In this document: in pieces, positions 7,992 through 17,076 of the stretch
Layout of the letters: the number at the start of each line of letters is the position of its first letter
Position numbering within the stretch: the first letter of the stretch is position 1
Source: DAOUEO01 sp963763495
GTDB taxonomy: Bacteria > Chloroflexota > Dehalococcoidia > DSTF01 > JALHUB01
Length of the DNA stretch: 26,867 nt
Reading direction: 5' to 3'
Assembly (NCBI GenBank): GCA_963763495.1
Contig: CAVXOY010000011.1
Coordinates: 1-26,867, forward strand
The notes under the pieces: generated by a model
Told to the model about the DNA's origin: nothing
Databases searched by the model: none
What the model saw: the letters and a program-made list of their open reading frames with translations, nothing else
Translations under genes and position numbers: made by a program

Positions 7992-8530
7992 GGCGGCCGG
8001 TCTCCCTCCAAAGGCGGATGGACTCTCCTCAGGTCAGCCTGGCACCATTCTAGGCTATGGGAGGGAGGATGGCCAGCCCCGACTGGTGGTGGGAGTCAGG
8101 GTGATGGGTCAGCGGTCCCCGCCGGTCGAATTGTTTTTTCGTTTTGTTGATTTTCGCATTTTCTTTTCGCTCCCCGAATCTGCCGGGGCCGTTTCTGAAG
8201 AATTGATGTTGAGATATTTGTTGCCCTCCCAGATAGGACGCACCCCTTGCAGGAGGTGAAAACTATTCGCGGCTCGGGAATCCGTCTGTGCAACCGGTAG
8301 ATTCGAGGGTTGCAGAATACAATTCACTTTTTCACCCTGTTCAGCGCTATTGTTTACTCTATCCCATCCGGCAGGCAGGCTTGCCAAGCCGGTGTCATGG
8401 GGTGATGATAGCAGGGCGATGGTGAGGGATGTAAGGGAGATGTGGCACGGGGGCATGGGAGCGCCGGCGCCGGCGGCGCAACATGGGCGTGGTCGTTCCC
8501 ACCCACCCGCCCTAGAAAAGTAAGAGGAGG

Positions 8531-8586
8531 ATGGGGGCACATCCCCCATAGCCCCTTGGCAGAGGGAGGAATCCCTCCGCCAGGGG
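8531..8586. repeat. Two adjacent intergenic hairpins
   Basis: The first is ATGGGGG-CACAT-CCCCCAT (8531-8549), a perfect seven-bp stem. Two bases on, CCCCTTGGC (8552-8560) pairs with GCCAGGGG (8579-8586) with one bulge, enclosing a GGGA/TCCC inner stem. No T-tract follows on either strand, so a mobile or interspersed repeat is more likely than a terminator. Confidence 0.6.
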
Positions 8587-8715
8587 CGGACAGGTCTGCA
8601 CTCTCTCTTCCCTCCCGACAACAGCCCCCCGGTGAGGGTCGGAACATGGCGGTGGTATTACAGCACAGCGGGGCAAGAACGCCAACCGGAAAGTGGCACA
8701 GGGTACGGCGGCAGG

Positions 8716-8819
8716 TCTCGGCATGAGGGGTGCGCCGAGGCTGCAAAGCCCCGCGTATGGTGGGCAGTCTCTCGGCATGAGGGGTGCGCCGAGGCTGCAA
8801 AGCCCCGCGTATGGTGGGC
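8716..8819. repeat. 50-bp direct tandem repeat, two exact copies
   Basis: Copies at 8716-8765 and 8770-8819 are identical and separated by AGTC (54-base period). Each contains GGCT-GCAA-AGCC, a small hairpin with a GNRA-type tetraloop. A related hairpin occurs at 16089-16110. GGCCTCGGCTACGG just after the second copy may be a degenerate continuation. Confidence 0.8.
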
Positions 8820-8935
8820 TCTGCGGCGGGTGGGCCTCGGCTACGGCGACTGGTGTGAAGAGAGCGTGTGAGATCTCTCCCTGCGGTCGAGATGACAGGG
8901 AGAGCCAGTGGATTGGGCTAAGGCGGCGGCGGACG

Positions 8936-9145
8936 TCAGTCGGTGGCGAGCATGACGTTGGAGGCTTTGATGACGGCGTAGACCTCCTTGCCCTTTGCCA
9001 GCCCCAGGTTCTCTGCCGAGGTCTTGGTGATGATGGAGACGAGCTCGATGCCGCCGGGGAGCTCAAGGATGATTTCGGAGTTGACGGCGCCGTGGGTGAC
9101 GTTCTTGACGGTACCCTTGAGTAGGTTGCGAGCGCTGATCTTCAT
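8936..9145 (-). CDS. Molbindin-like TOBE (Mop) domain protein
   Basis: A 69-residue single-domain protein of the Mop/TOBE type, which binds molybdate or tungstate oxyanions as oligomers in the cytoplasm. It starts MKISARNLLKGTVKNVTHGA with the conserved GAVNSEI block, the LELPGGIELVSIIT strand and the LGLAKGKEVYAVIKASNVML end, all typical. The length matches stand-alone molbindins. AAGGAGG lies eight bases before the ATG, a strong ribosome site. A TATAAG -10-like sequence occurs about 55-60 bases upstream without a good -35. No molybdate transporter or cofactor gene lies nearby, so a storage or homeostasis role is inferred from the family only. Confidence 0.88.
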   Translation of the reverse strand: MKISARNLLKGTVKNVTHGAVNSEIILELPGGIELVSIITKTSAENLGLAKGKEVYAVIKASNVMLATD

Positions 9146-9265
9146 GATTGCGCCTCCTTAGAAGTCCGGCTGCTGCCGGCTTGAGCGTTGTTCCTTCTCC
9201 TTATAGCTTAGCACAACGGCAAGGGGGTGAGGGGGTAGTTCTGCACATGCTGCATCTCTCGCCTG

Positions 9266-9516
9266 GGGTCGGGCAGAGACGCCCGACCCTACGATGAAAG
9301 CAGGGGACGCCCGCCCTACGACTAGACCCTGCATTTGTTGTTGGAGGGCAAGCGGGTCGGGCATCCCTCCCCCGGCGGGCGGGCCCCTCCTACGGCGGGC
9401 AGGCTTTCCAGAGAAGGACAGGTAGACGCCCGACCCTAGGGGAGATGGCGGCAGAGGGCAAGCGGGTCGGGTACTGAGCCCCGACCCTACAGGGAATGGT
9501 GGCAGTGGGTCGGGGG
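9266..9516. repeat. Cluster of GGGTCGGGC/GCCCGACCC palindromic repeat units
   Basis: The gap of about 400 bases (9146-9552) before the LAL regulator's 3' end has no gene. It contains a perfect hairpin, GGGTCGGGC-AGAGAC-GCCCGACCC (9266-9289). Further direct or inverted pieces of the same word occur near 9355, 9427, 9465, 9482 and 9508, several followed by CTA or CTACA. Single related words occur at about 5141-5147 and 23880-23900. It looks like a nested array of a small intergenic repeat. Confidence 0.65.
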
Positions 9517-9552
9517 AATACAAGTTCTGCGGGGGAGGCCCTGAGGCTGATT

Positions 9553-12396
9553 CTACGCGCCGTCTCCAGTTCTCGCAGGGGCTCCGAACGGCCCGACAAT
9601 CCCTTCTTGGACGGCGCGAAGGATCACTTCGGTCCGGCTGTTCAGTCCCATCTTCCCGAAGATGTTCTCCAGATGGCGCTCTACAGTCCTCAGGCTGAGC
9701 ATCAGGCTGTCGGCGATCTCCCGATTGCGACGCCCCTCAGACAAGAGCGCCAGCACTTCAATCTCGCGTCCGGTGAGGCCGTACCGGTCCCTTCTGAAGA
9801 TTTGCTGTTGAACCGCGGTAGGGCATTGTCGAGGCCCAGTTCTGCGAAGATGGCCTTCGCTCGCGCCTCCTCGCCGCCGCCTTTGTAAGATCGCCGCGCC
9901 TTCGCCGCCTTGTCCTCATTTCTGCGTAGTCGACATACGTGTTGGCCAGCTCCCAGCGGGCCTGACCCTTTTCCAGCTCGCTCAAGGCCTGTTCGAAATG
10001 CTGAACAGCTTGTTGCCATATCCCCAGTCGAGTTGCCAGGCGGCCGAGAACGCGCTGCACTGAGGTGGCGCATGCCGTAAGAAGCATGGCGCGTCTTTCA
10101 GGCATAAGGGAGTCGTAGCATTGCCGCCAAAGATCAGGCGTTTCCAGACGGGACACGACGTCGCCGAGCACGCCGCGGGCCGAGGCATATCGTGGCGTTG
10201 CGTTGATGAGGGACGCATACGTCCGGACAAGGTGTTCGGCCTCTTCTGTGTGACCGAGATCGATCATTATGCGCCCTAGGTGAACAGCCCCGACCGGTGT
10301 AAAATCGCCGAGACCCTCTAGCGCCTCGACCGCTGCCCTCGCGGCCACAGGGGCACGCCCGGATGCGAACTGAGCCTCGGCCCACACCAGGCGGGCAAAG
10401 GCCGTCTGATAGGAGCCGGCCAAGCGTGTCCTGGCCATCCAGGTCTCGCATGTCTCTAAGAGCTGCTTCCACTGTCCCAGATACCCGAACAGATAGACCT
10501 TGATGGACCACAAATGCGGAAGGTTTGTTGCGTCTTCGGGGGCGATAGCCTGTTCCGCGCGGGCAATGTGTGAGATCGCGGCGTCAATATCCAGCACACA
10601 GAGGTAGTGGCTGGCAACGCTCATCGACAAGAGCGTGATGGCACGCGAACTGCCCCTCCTCGTTGCCTCTTCAAATCCACTACGCAATATGGACAGGGAT
10701 TGTGAAGGACGGCCGATCATCAGGTAGCTGTGAGACAGCCAGAAGGCGACGAGGGGATCACATTCAACCTTATCCCATAGCCGCGTGGCTTCTTCCAGAA
10801 GTTCCTTCGCGTCGTTGACCTCTCGCTTGAGACACAGCGTGTTTGCAAGCAGGGCTAAAGCTCGGGCTCTGTCGCCCTTGCCAATGGCGATGTCAAAGCC
10901 ACCTTTAGCCAACGGCGTGCCTCGTCGAGCTCCATGCGCCAGCGATGCACCTCGCCGAGCGCGAGTGAAAGCTCTCCTACTTTCCTCCGGTGATTGAGAG
11001 ACTGGTAACGAAGCACTGCTTTATTCCAGACTTCGACCGCTTGTTCCCACTTGCCGGCTGCCCAAAGGCTCCAGCCCAGTCTGGAGAAGAGGCGGGCGCG
11101 CACCAGTCGCGAATTGGGGTGGGTGCAAGTAATGGCGAGGTGCCAAAATCGGGTTGCCACGTCGAAGGCCATGATCTGTTCTGCCTGCTCTGCAGCGAGT
11201 TGACAGTACTGGATGGCACGGCGCCCGCCAGCGGGGCCGAATCCCAGGGCAAAGTGATGTGCGATGTCAGTGATGGCTGATTCTGCATCGCCCCCGTCCT
11301 GGAGAGCGATTGCGGCACTTTGATGCAGATTCAGTCTTCTTGGTTCGGGCAGCGTATCGTAGAGTCTATCTGCGAGAAGAGGATGGGCGAATCGATACCG
11401 CTCGCCCTCGGGCCCGTTCAGCGGTTCGAGGACATGCTTTTCAACACCGAGCCTCAGGAGCTCTATGGCTCTGGGGCAGGTGATGCGGGCAACACGGCTG
11501 ACTCTATCCGCTGTGAATTCGTTTCCTAAGACGGCAGATGTTTGGAGCACGTCCTTGAGGGGTTTGGAAAGAGTGCGCAGCCTGAGGTCGACGACGTGGG
11601 TCAGACTTTCGGGTTTGCTGTTCAGGGTCAATGCTTCCTGCAATGAGTAGCGCTCCAGCAAGCCGCTGCTTTTTAGATGATGGATCAGCTCACGGAGAAA
11701 GAGGGGGTTCCCGCGCGTGTACGTGGTAGCAGCGAACATCTCCTCGTCGGTGACGTACCCTGACCCGATAAGCTGCTCAAGAAGTTGGCGCGTGTCGGAG
11801 CTCGGCAGGCCATGAAGGCGGATGGGCACGCTCTTTTGCCCAATGAGAGAGATAAGTTGGCGGGCGTCGGGATCGAGGGTCTCGTCGGTACGAGCTGTGC
11901 AGACCATCTGGAGGTTGGTGTCTGAGACGTCCATAAGGGTGTTGATTAGCAGCAGCGTTCCCGTGTCTGCCCAGTGGATATCTTCCAGGAGAAAGACCGT
12001 TCTCGAGACGCCGATCACTTTCAGAATGACGCTGGTGAGCTCCCGTAGGAATCGTTCTCTTCGCTCACCGCAGTCCTCGCTGAGGTTGATCCAGTTGACG
12101 CTGCTCAACGCCGAACTGGCGACTTGCTTGACGATGTCGGAAGGGGAATTGAGAAGGGATGAACTGTTCAAGATCTGGAAGAAAGGGAAGTAGGGCCCGC
12201 ATTCGGGGGACGGGTAACAGAAACCTTTGAGAACCACGACCTCTTTTTCAGGGAGGCTTGCAAGGGCAGTGTCTACGAGGCTTGATTTCCCGATGCCGGC
12301 TTCGCCGAGGACGACGGCAGACTCCCCGGGTGCGCTGAGGAATTCCAGAAGCGCTGCGAGTTCTCGCTGTCGACCTACGAATAAGTGTGGCGTCAT
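9553..12396 (-). CDS. Large ATP-binding LuxR-family (LAL/MalT-like) transcriptional regulator, frameshifted
   Basis: An N-terminal AAA/NTPase module is followed by a TPR-like helical region and a C-terminal LuxR helix-turn-helix, about 948 codons in total, a normal size for LAL regulators. It begins MTPHLFVGRQRELAALLEFL, with Walker A GEAGIGKS (residues 31-38) and Walker B VFLLEDIHWAD. The middle consists of helical repeats. The C-terminal HTH reads YGLTGREIEVLALLSEG, then NREIADSLMLSLRTVERHLE and IFGKMGLNSRTEVILRA. Three single-base shifts split it, near 10905, 9900-9930 and 9815-9825; each side still reads as the family. Such proteins sense a small molecule or protein through the ATPase/TPR part; the inducer is unknown. 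It is divergent from the two small genes at 12596 and 13127, which are its most obvious candidate targets. Confidence 0.88.
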
Positions 12397-12595
12397 AGGA
12401 GGCGGAAGCTAGGCGTTGTGTCGATTGTGTTCGCTTTCGTGTCGGCCAATCTTGGGTGATTCCTCTGATGATTTGAATACAAGCACGCCTGACACTCGAA
12501 GCGCAAGCGTCTCGGTGAGGATTGGGGTGTTTTTCCGCGAATTTGCTATGTATTGAGGTGCAGCGCAATGAGAGAAGAAAGAAGGAGGGTTCACT

Positions 12596-12973
12596 ATGGG
12601 TGATGCTGGTGGTTGCATCGAGTTTGTAGGCGCGATGAATGCGCTGTTCAGCACGGCACTGATTCTCAACGATGGCCATGAGATCTACGCAGTGCTCGAA
12701 GCGGGCGGGGACCCGCTCGAGGAGGCGGGCAAGAAGTTCCCTGAGAACGAACAGATTCAGGCCTTCTTAGAGGTGAAGCGAGGCTGGCCGGCGCACCACA
12801 TGGAAGCGATCTACGAGATGCTGAGGTGGGCGCTAAGCAAGCTCGATACCGACGAGCGGATAACCGTCCACTGGAAGGGTGACGCACAGGCATTGGAGAC
12901 TGTGACGCGGTTTGAGCTGCGAGACCACACTCTGGTGGTTGAACTGGCTCATCCGTCTGTAGCTGGGAGTTGA
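12596..12973 (+). CDS. Hypothetical protein (125 residues)
   Basis: I do not recognise the family. AAGGAGG lies seven bases before the ATG, a strong ribosome site, and the composition is that of a soluble acidic protein, so the gene is probably real. No signal peptide or long hydrophobic segment is seen. It has a helical-looking middle (GWPAHHMEAIYEMLRWALSK) and an alternating hydrophobic end (ITVHWKG, FELRDHTLVVELAH) suggesting two or three beta strands. It is transcribed away from the LAL regulator across a 199-base gap and is followed 153 bases later by the DUF3870-like gene. No function is assigned. Confidence 0.75.
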   Translation: MGDAGGCIEFVGAMNALFSTALILNDGHEIYAVLEAGGDPLEEAGKKFPENEQIQAFLEVKRGWPAHHMEAIYEMLRWALSKLDTDERITVHWKGDAQALETVTRFELRDHTLVVELAHPSVAGS

Positions 12974-13126
12974 CCGGTTAATTCTATAGGAGAGGTCTGT
13001 GGGTTGCGCTGCGCCTCTGTCTGTTAACCGAACGACGTTTCATCGTAACTAGGAACGGCTATTCAAGATGACCGGCCCAATTAGGTGGCCAAGACCCTGG
13101 TCCCTGTGCTGTAGTGAGGTGCTGAG

Positions 13127-13471
13127 ATGAACGGTGAACATCGTACGCTGGTCTGCGTCGGCACGGCTAGGATGCCGGGAGCGACGGGAATCGGCGAGGC
13201 TCGGATGATACTTGAGGTCGATGTTGATCTGGACGGCGGGGATGTCTCAGGCGTGAGGGTGTACCCCCCGATGAGCGGCCTGAACCAGTTGCTGGGAGAG
13301 GCTTTGTTGGGGAGGTCCTTCACGCAGCAGCTTGATGCCGCCGATCAACTGCTCAGCGAGCGTTATGTGTCTCCTTTTAAGCCTGCTGCACGGGCGGCCC
13401 TGCGAACTGCGGTCGATGCCTATCGTAGCTTTCGAAGGCAGGCCGAAGGGAGGGTGTCTTGGAGCGATTGA
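13127..13471 (+). CDS. DUF3870-like small protein
   Basis: 114 residues. The order of features resembles DUF3870: a start strand with a VGTARMPG turn, a hydrophobic strand with acidic turn (ILEVDVDLDGGDV), a central LLGEALLGRSF helix and a C-terminal block AARAALRTAVDAYRSFRRQ. The match is from memory and moderate. GAGG lies seven bases before the ATG. The biochemical role of DUF3870 is not known to me. It shares orientation with the small unknown gene upstream and may share its control by the divergent LAL regulator. Confidence 0.65.
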   Translation: MNGEHRTLVCVGTARMPGATGIGEARMILEVDVDLDGGDVSGVRVYPPMSGLNQLLGEALLGRSFTQQLDAADQLLSERYVSPFKPAARAALRTAVDAYRSFRRQAEGRVSWSD

Positions 13472-13570
13472 CGGCCGTGCACTCACGGTACGCGCCACCC
13501 GGTGACCTTGCTGAGGCCGGCGGAAATCGTGCGTCGGCGGAGTGCCGGCCCTGTAGTGTGTTGGGGATTA

Positions 13571-13587
13571 GCGGGCGGGACGCCCGC
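13571..13587 (+). terminator. Candidate terminator hairpin after the DUF3870-like gene
   Basis: GCGGGCG-GGA-CGCCCGC, a perfect seven-bp stem, is followed by TTTGCT on the plus strand. It is 100 bases after the stop codon and the T-run is short, so the call is moderate. Confidence 0.4.
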
Positions 13588-13601
13588 TTTGCTCTCTGAA
13601 A

Positions 13602-13639
13602 GGCGGTAGGGTTGAGTAGGGACGCTTGGCCCTACCGCC
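13602..13639. terminator. Inverted repeat between convergent genes
   Basis: GGCGGTAGGG and CCCTACCGCC form a perfect ten-bp stem with an 18-base loop, just before the end of mutS2 on the opposite strand. Its position between convergent genes suggests a bidirectional transcription stop, though neither side carries a clear T-run. Confidence 0.4.
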
Positions 13640-13652
13640 AATAATAAGGCCT

Positions 13653-16029
13653 TTAGCTCGCCAGGTGGGCGATGGTGACGCCTTCGCCGCCCTCTTCGCG
13701 GGGGGCGATCTCGTAAGACTTGACGAGGGCGTGCAAAGACAGCATGTGGCGGACGGCCCGGGCCAGGGTGCCGGTGCCGCGGCCATGGATGATGCGCACC
13801 CAGGGTAGGCCGGCGCGGAAGGCGTCGTCGAGGTACTTGTCGAGTTCGGGCAGGACTTCGTCGACGAGGCGCCCGCGCACCTCAATCTCGAAGGGCACGG
13901 TTGGAGGCGGCGGTGGGACGGCGGTCCCGCCGACCTTGGGATGAGCGCCTTTGACCCGCTGCACTTTTTCCACCTTCTTCAAGGGCACGGTGCTGCGTAG
14001 AGAGCCGAGTCGAAGCTCTACTTCGCCTTTGGCGTCGGGCGGCGAGAGGGCCTCACCAAAGCGGCCGAGACCGCGCACCCAGACGAGGTCGCCGGGCTGA
14101 ATCTCCTCGGGCGGGATGTTGTCGCCTGTCTTGCGGCGGCGTCGCGGCGATGGCGGCGGCGGCTTCAGGGCCTCGAGCATCGGCCTCGGCGGCGACGATC
14201 TTCTCGGCGGCGGCCTCCGGCTTCTGGCGCTCGATGCGACGGCTGGCGTGGGCGAGGAGCTGGCGGACGCGGACGATCTCCTCTTCGGCGTGGGCTCGGG
14301 CCTGGGCCAGTATCTCCTCGCGCTCGCGGTCGATGGCGTCCAGCTTCTCCTCAAGGCCGGTGCGTATCTCCTCGGCCTCTTTGCGGGCGAGCATCTCGGC
14401 GCGGCGAGCGTCGGCGGCGTCGGTCTTCTCGCGCTGGATGGCGGAGAGGAGGCTCTCGGCCTTCGCCTGATCGGGGGCGATGGAGCCACGGGCAATGGCG
14501 ATGATGTCGGGCGGCAGGCCCAGGCGCTCGGCGATGGCGAGGGCGTTGCTGGCGCCGGGGAGGCCGATGGAGATGCGGTAGGTGGGGGCGAGGGTCTCCA
14601 TGTCGAACTCGACGTGGGCGTTCATGATGCCCACGGTGCTGTGGGCGAAGACCTTGAGCTCGCCGTGGTGGGTGGTGGCGATGGTCAGGCAGCCGACGCC
14701 CATCAGATGGTCGAGGAGGGCGCGGGCGAGGGCGGAGCCTTCGTCGGGGTCGGTGCCGGCGCCCAACTCGTCGAGGAGGACAAGGCTGTGAGGCCCGGCC
14801 TCGGCGAGTAGGGAGATGATGTTGGTCATGTGGCTGCTGAAGGTGGAGAGCGACTGCTCGATGCTCTGCTCGTCGCCGATGTCGACGCGCAGGGAGTCGA
14901 AGACGGGGATTTGGCTGCCGGCGTCGGCGGGCACGGGGAGGCCGGCCTGGGCCATGGCGCAGAGAAGGCCGACCGTCTTCAGTGCGACGGTCTTGCCGCC
15001 GGTGTTGGGGCCGGTGATGAGCAAGACGGAGTAGTTACCGCCGACGGATAGGGATACGGGGACGACATCGCCGTTGAGCAGGGGATGGCGGGCGTTGACG
15101 AGGATGAGCGGCGCCGGCGGCTGGGCTAGCCAGGGCTGCGCCTCGTCGTCGTAGGGTAGCTCGACGGCGTCCATCTCGGCGGCGAAGCGGGCCTTGGCGA
15201 GGGCGAGGTCGATTTCGGCGAGGGTGTCGATGTTGACGGCGATGGCGTGGGCGTGGCGTCCGACAAGGGAGCTGAGGCGTCGGAGGATGCGCTCGACCTC
15301 GCGCTGCTCTTCCATCTGGGTCTCGCGCCAGGTGTTGCCCAGCTCGACGACGGCCAGGGGCTCCATGAAGACGGTGGCGCCGCTGGCGGAGACGTCGTGG
15401 ACGATGCCCTGCATCTGGCTGCGCATCTCGGCTTTGACGGGGATGACGTAGCGGCCGTCGCGGAGGGTGACTATCGGCTCCTGGATGACGCCGCGTCCGT
15501 CCGCCGAGTTGATCAGCTCTTGGAGCTTGGCCTGGAGGCGGTCGTGGACGGTGCGGAGGTTGCGGCGGATGGTGGCGAGAGCGGGGCTGGCGCTGTCGAC
15601 GACTTCGGCGCGAGGGCTGATGCAGCGGTGAATGTCGGTGGCCACGTCGTCGAAGTCGCTGATCCGCTCGGCGAGCTCAGCGAGGAGCGGCAGCGGGCCG
15701 GAGAGTCGGGTCAGGACGGCCTTCAGGTCGCGTCCGGCCTCGAGGGTGGTAGCGATGTCGAGAAGCTCCGACGGGTCGAGGATGCCGCCCAGGTTGGCCT
15801 TGTCGGCGAGGGCGCGGACATCGTGGATGCCGCCCAGGCCGGCGCGGGGCTTCATCTCGCGCAGGTGGCGGGCCTCGGCGGTTAGGCGCTGGCGGCGCAG
15901 GACTTCGTCGTAGTCGGCGGACGGGCGCAGGGCGAGGGCGAGGTCGCGGCCGGCGGAGAAGGAGGTGTGCTTGGCGAGGCGCGCCAGTATCTTGTCGAAT
16001 TCGAGGGTGGTGAGGGTCTTTTCGTCCAT
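13653..16029 (-). CDS. mutS2: MutS2 family ATPase/endonuclease with Smr domain, frameshifted once
   Basis: MutS2 proteins act in recombination control and, in some bacteria, ribosome rescue. The span of about 792 codons is the normal length. Order: N-terminal core and clamp (residues 1-310), Walker A GPNTGGKT (340-347), Walker B LVLLDELGAGTDPDEGSA with THHGELK after it, and a coiled coil (about 520-620, AEEIRTGLEEKLDAIDRERE and onward). Then comes the GDLVWVRGLGRFGEAL linker and the Smr domain with EVRGRLVDE, IIHGRGTG and GGEGVTIAHL. The HGRGTG loop is the Smr nuclease motif. The frame shifts once near 14120-14160, in a GC-rich alanine/proline tract. The ATG at 16029 has GGAG seven bases upstream and a TGCTACAAT promoter element nine bases upstream. 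Confidence 0.93.
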
Positions 16030-16038
16030 GGCGCTCCA

Positions 16039-16047
16039 ATTGTAGCA
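16039..16047 (-). promoter_or_regulatory. Extended -10 promoter element of mutS2
   Basis: Minus strand TGCTACAAT ends nine bases before the mutS2 ATG. A start about seven bases after the -10 would leave only a few bases of leader. No clear -35 is seen, as is common for extended -10 promoters. Confidence 0.5.
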
Positions 16048-17076
16048 GACGCGAGGCGGGGAGGGCAGCCGCTGCGGATCATTGGCGTGCCGAGGCTGGA
16101 AAGCCTCGGCTACGAAGAGACGGTGTGCCGACTACGCGGTAATTATACACTTGACGCAACGAACGCGAGCAGTAGAACTGAGCCTAGCTAGCGAATGGGG
16201 CAGCGCGGGGCTGTCGGCATCGCTTTTGCGGATGAGTGCGGGCATGATCTTGGGCATCGGCTCGGCACTAGGCGGGGATGATGAGGTCGCCGTGATCGGA
16301 CTCATTATCGCAGGAATAACCTTGGGCCTAACCGTAGATGTGGGGGGCTGCGCGCCAATGGTGGCTGGCGACGGAACCGGGCCGAACATATGAGATTGAC
16401 TTTGGTGCCGACCGACCGTGGACAGGGAGCGAAAGACCTGTGAGGCAAGAAGAGACGATGACAAGAGCATCGAGTTATGCGCTAGGGTACGTGCCAAGAA
16501 ACCACCGTTATCACGTCGACGCATTCAATTTCGGTTGACGGCCGCCAAATTAGCATAAGGCCCAATCGTTTTGGGCGGTTCAAATGCGCGCCGACGAGCC
16601 GGGTATCGGTTTGCCCGCCTATGGGATCGGGACCCCGAATGGGAACGGCAAAGGAAAGAGAACCCTGGGCCGGCAAGCGCCAACCAGTATCCAATCAATC
16701 TGAGCAATCCGATGGCGTGGGTACCTGGAACCGCCGACTATGGATTGAAGGAAGCAGCTGTCGAAGCCGAGTTTCTATATCGCTGTGATGGTTGGAATGC
16801 GACTTGGCAGGGATTTGGCGCGGCTTTCTCCAATTCACTGCAACAGGGAAGGGTGGGAGGATAAGTCGGTTACGCAGACGGCGAGTTTTGTGCTTGGGCC
16901 GTGAGATGGGCTGGCACTCCAATGCGTCCGCAGCCCTTTCGTGCGATCACCCCTGCGACCCCGACGCCGAGTGGGCGTCCTGCCTCGGCAGCTCGCCCTG
17001 AGTCGAGACCCAGTCGCTCTGACAAGATAAGTGCAGGGAATGCTCGGCATTCGAGCGATAGGGTGGAATCAGGGAG
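16048..17076. other. Gene-poor interval with only weak open frames
   Basis: About 1 kb between mutS2 and the MEMO1-AMMECR1 gene. On the plus strand, a frame from ATG 16232 encodes a glycine-rich hydrophobic stretch (SAGMILGIGSALGG, then VAVIGLIIAGITLGLTV) that could be two short membrane helices. A second frame (16571-16864) has ordinary amino-acid composition with NPMAWVPGTADYGLKEAAVE. Neither has a good ribosome site or a family I recognise. They may be remnants of a decayed or frameshifted gene. Confidence 0.4.
16089..16110. repeat. GNRA-tetraloop hairpin repeat
   Basis: GCCGAGGCT-GGAA-AGCCTCGGC is a perfect nine-bp stem with a GGAA loop. It is an intact version of the hairpin seen in the 50-bp direct repeats at 8716-8819, flanked in both places by similar words such as GTGCGCCGAGG or CGTGCCGAGG. 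Confidence 0.65.

Larger units (their letters stand above)
7992..8935. other. Repeat-rich intergenic region without a supported gene
   Basis: A 944-base gap between rarA and the molbindin gene. Open frames here are rich in Pro, Arg and Gly, match nothing recognised and are not credited. It holds an AT-rich island (about 8125-8350) flanked by GC-rich sequence, two stacked hairpins (8531-8586) and a 50-bp direct repeat (8716-8819). Minus-strand TAGAAT near 8049-8054 could be a -10 for rarA. Confidence 0.6.

Noticed and set aside
8109..8800. Minus-strand open frames of about 150-170 residues in the rarA-mop gap
   Set aside because: They are rich in Pro, Arg and Cys, cross hairpins and the direct repeat, and resemble no family.
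8716..8819. CRISPR array
   Set aside because: There are only two identical 50-bp copies with a four-base gap, no spacers of normal size and no cas genes.
14116..15885. Long plus-strand frames opposite mutS2
   Set aside because: They are shadows caused by high GC at codon position three; the minus strand carries clear MutS2 and Smr motifs.
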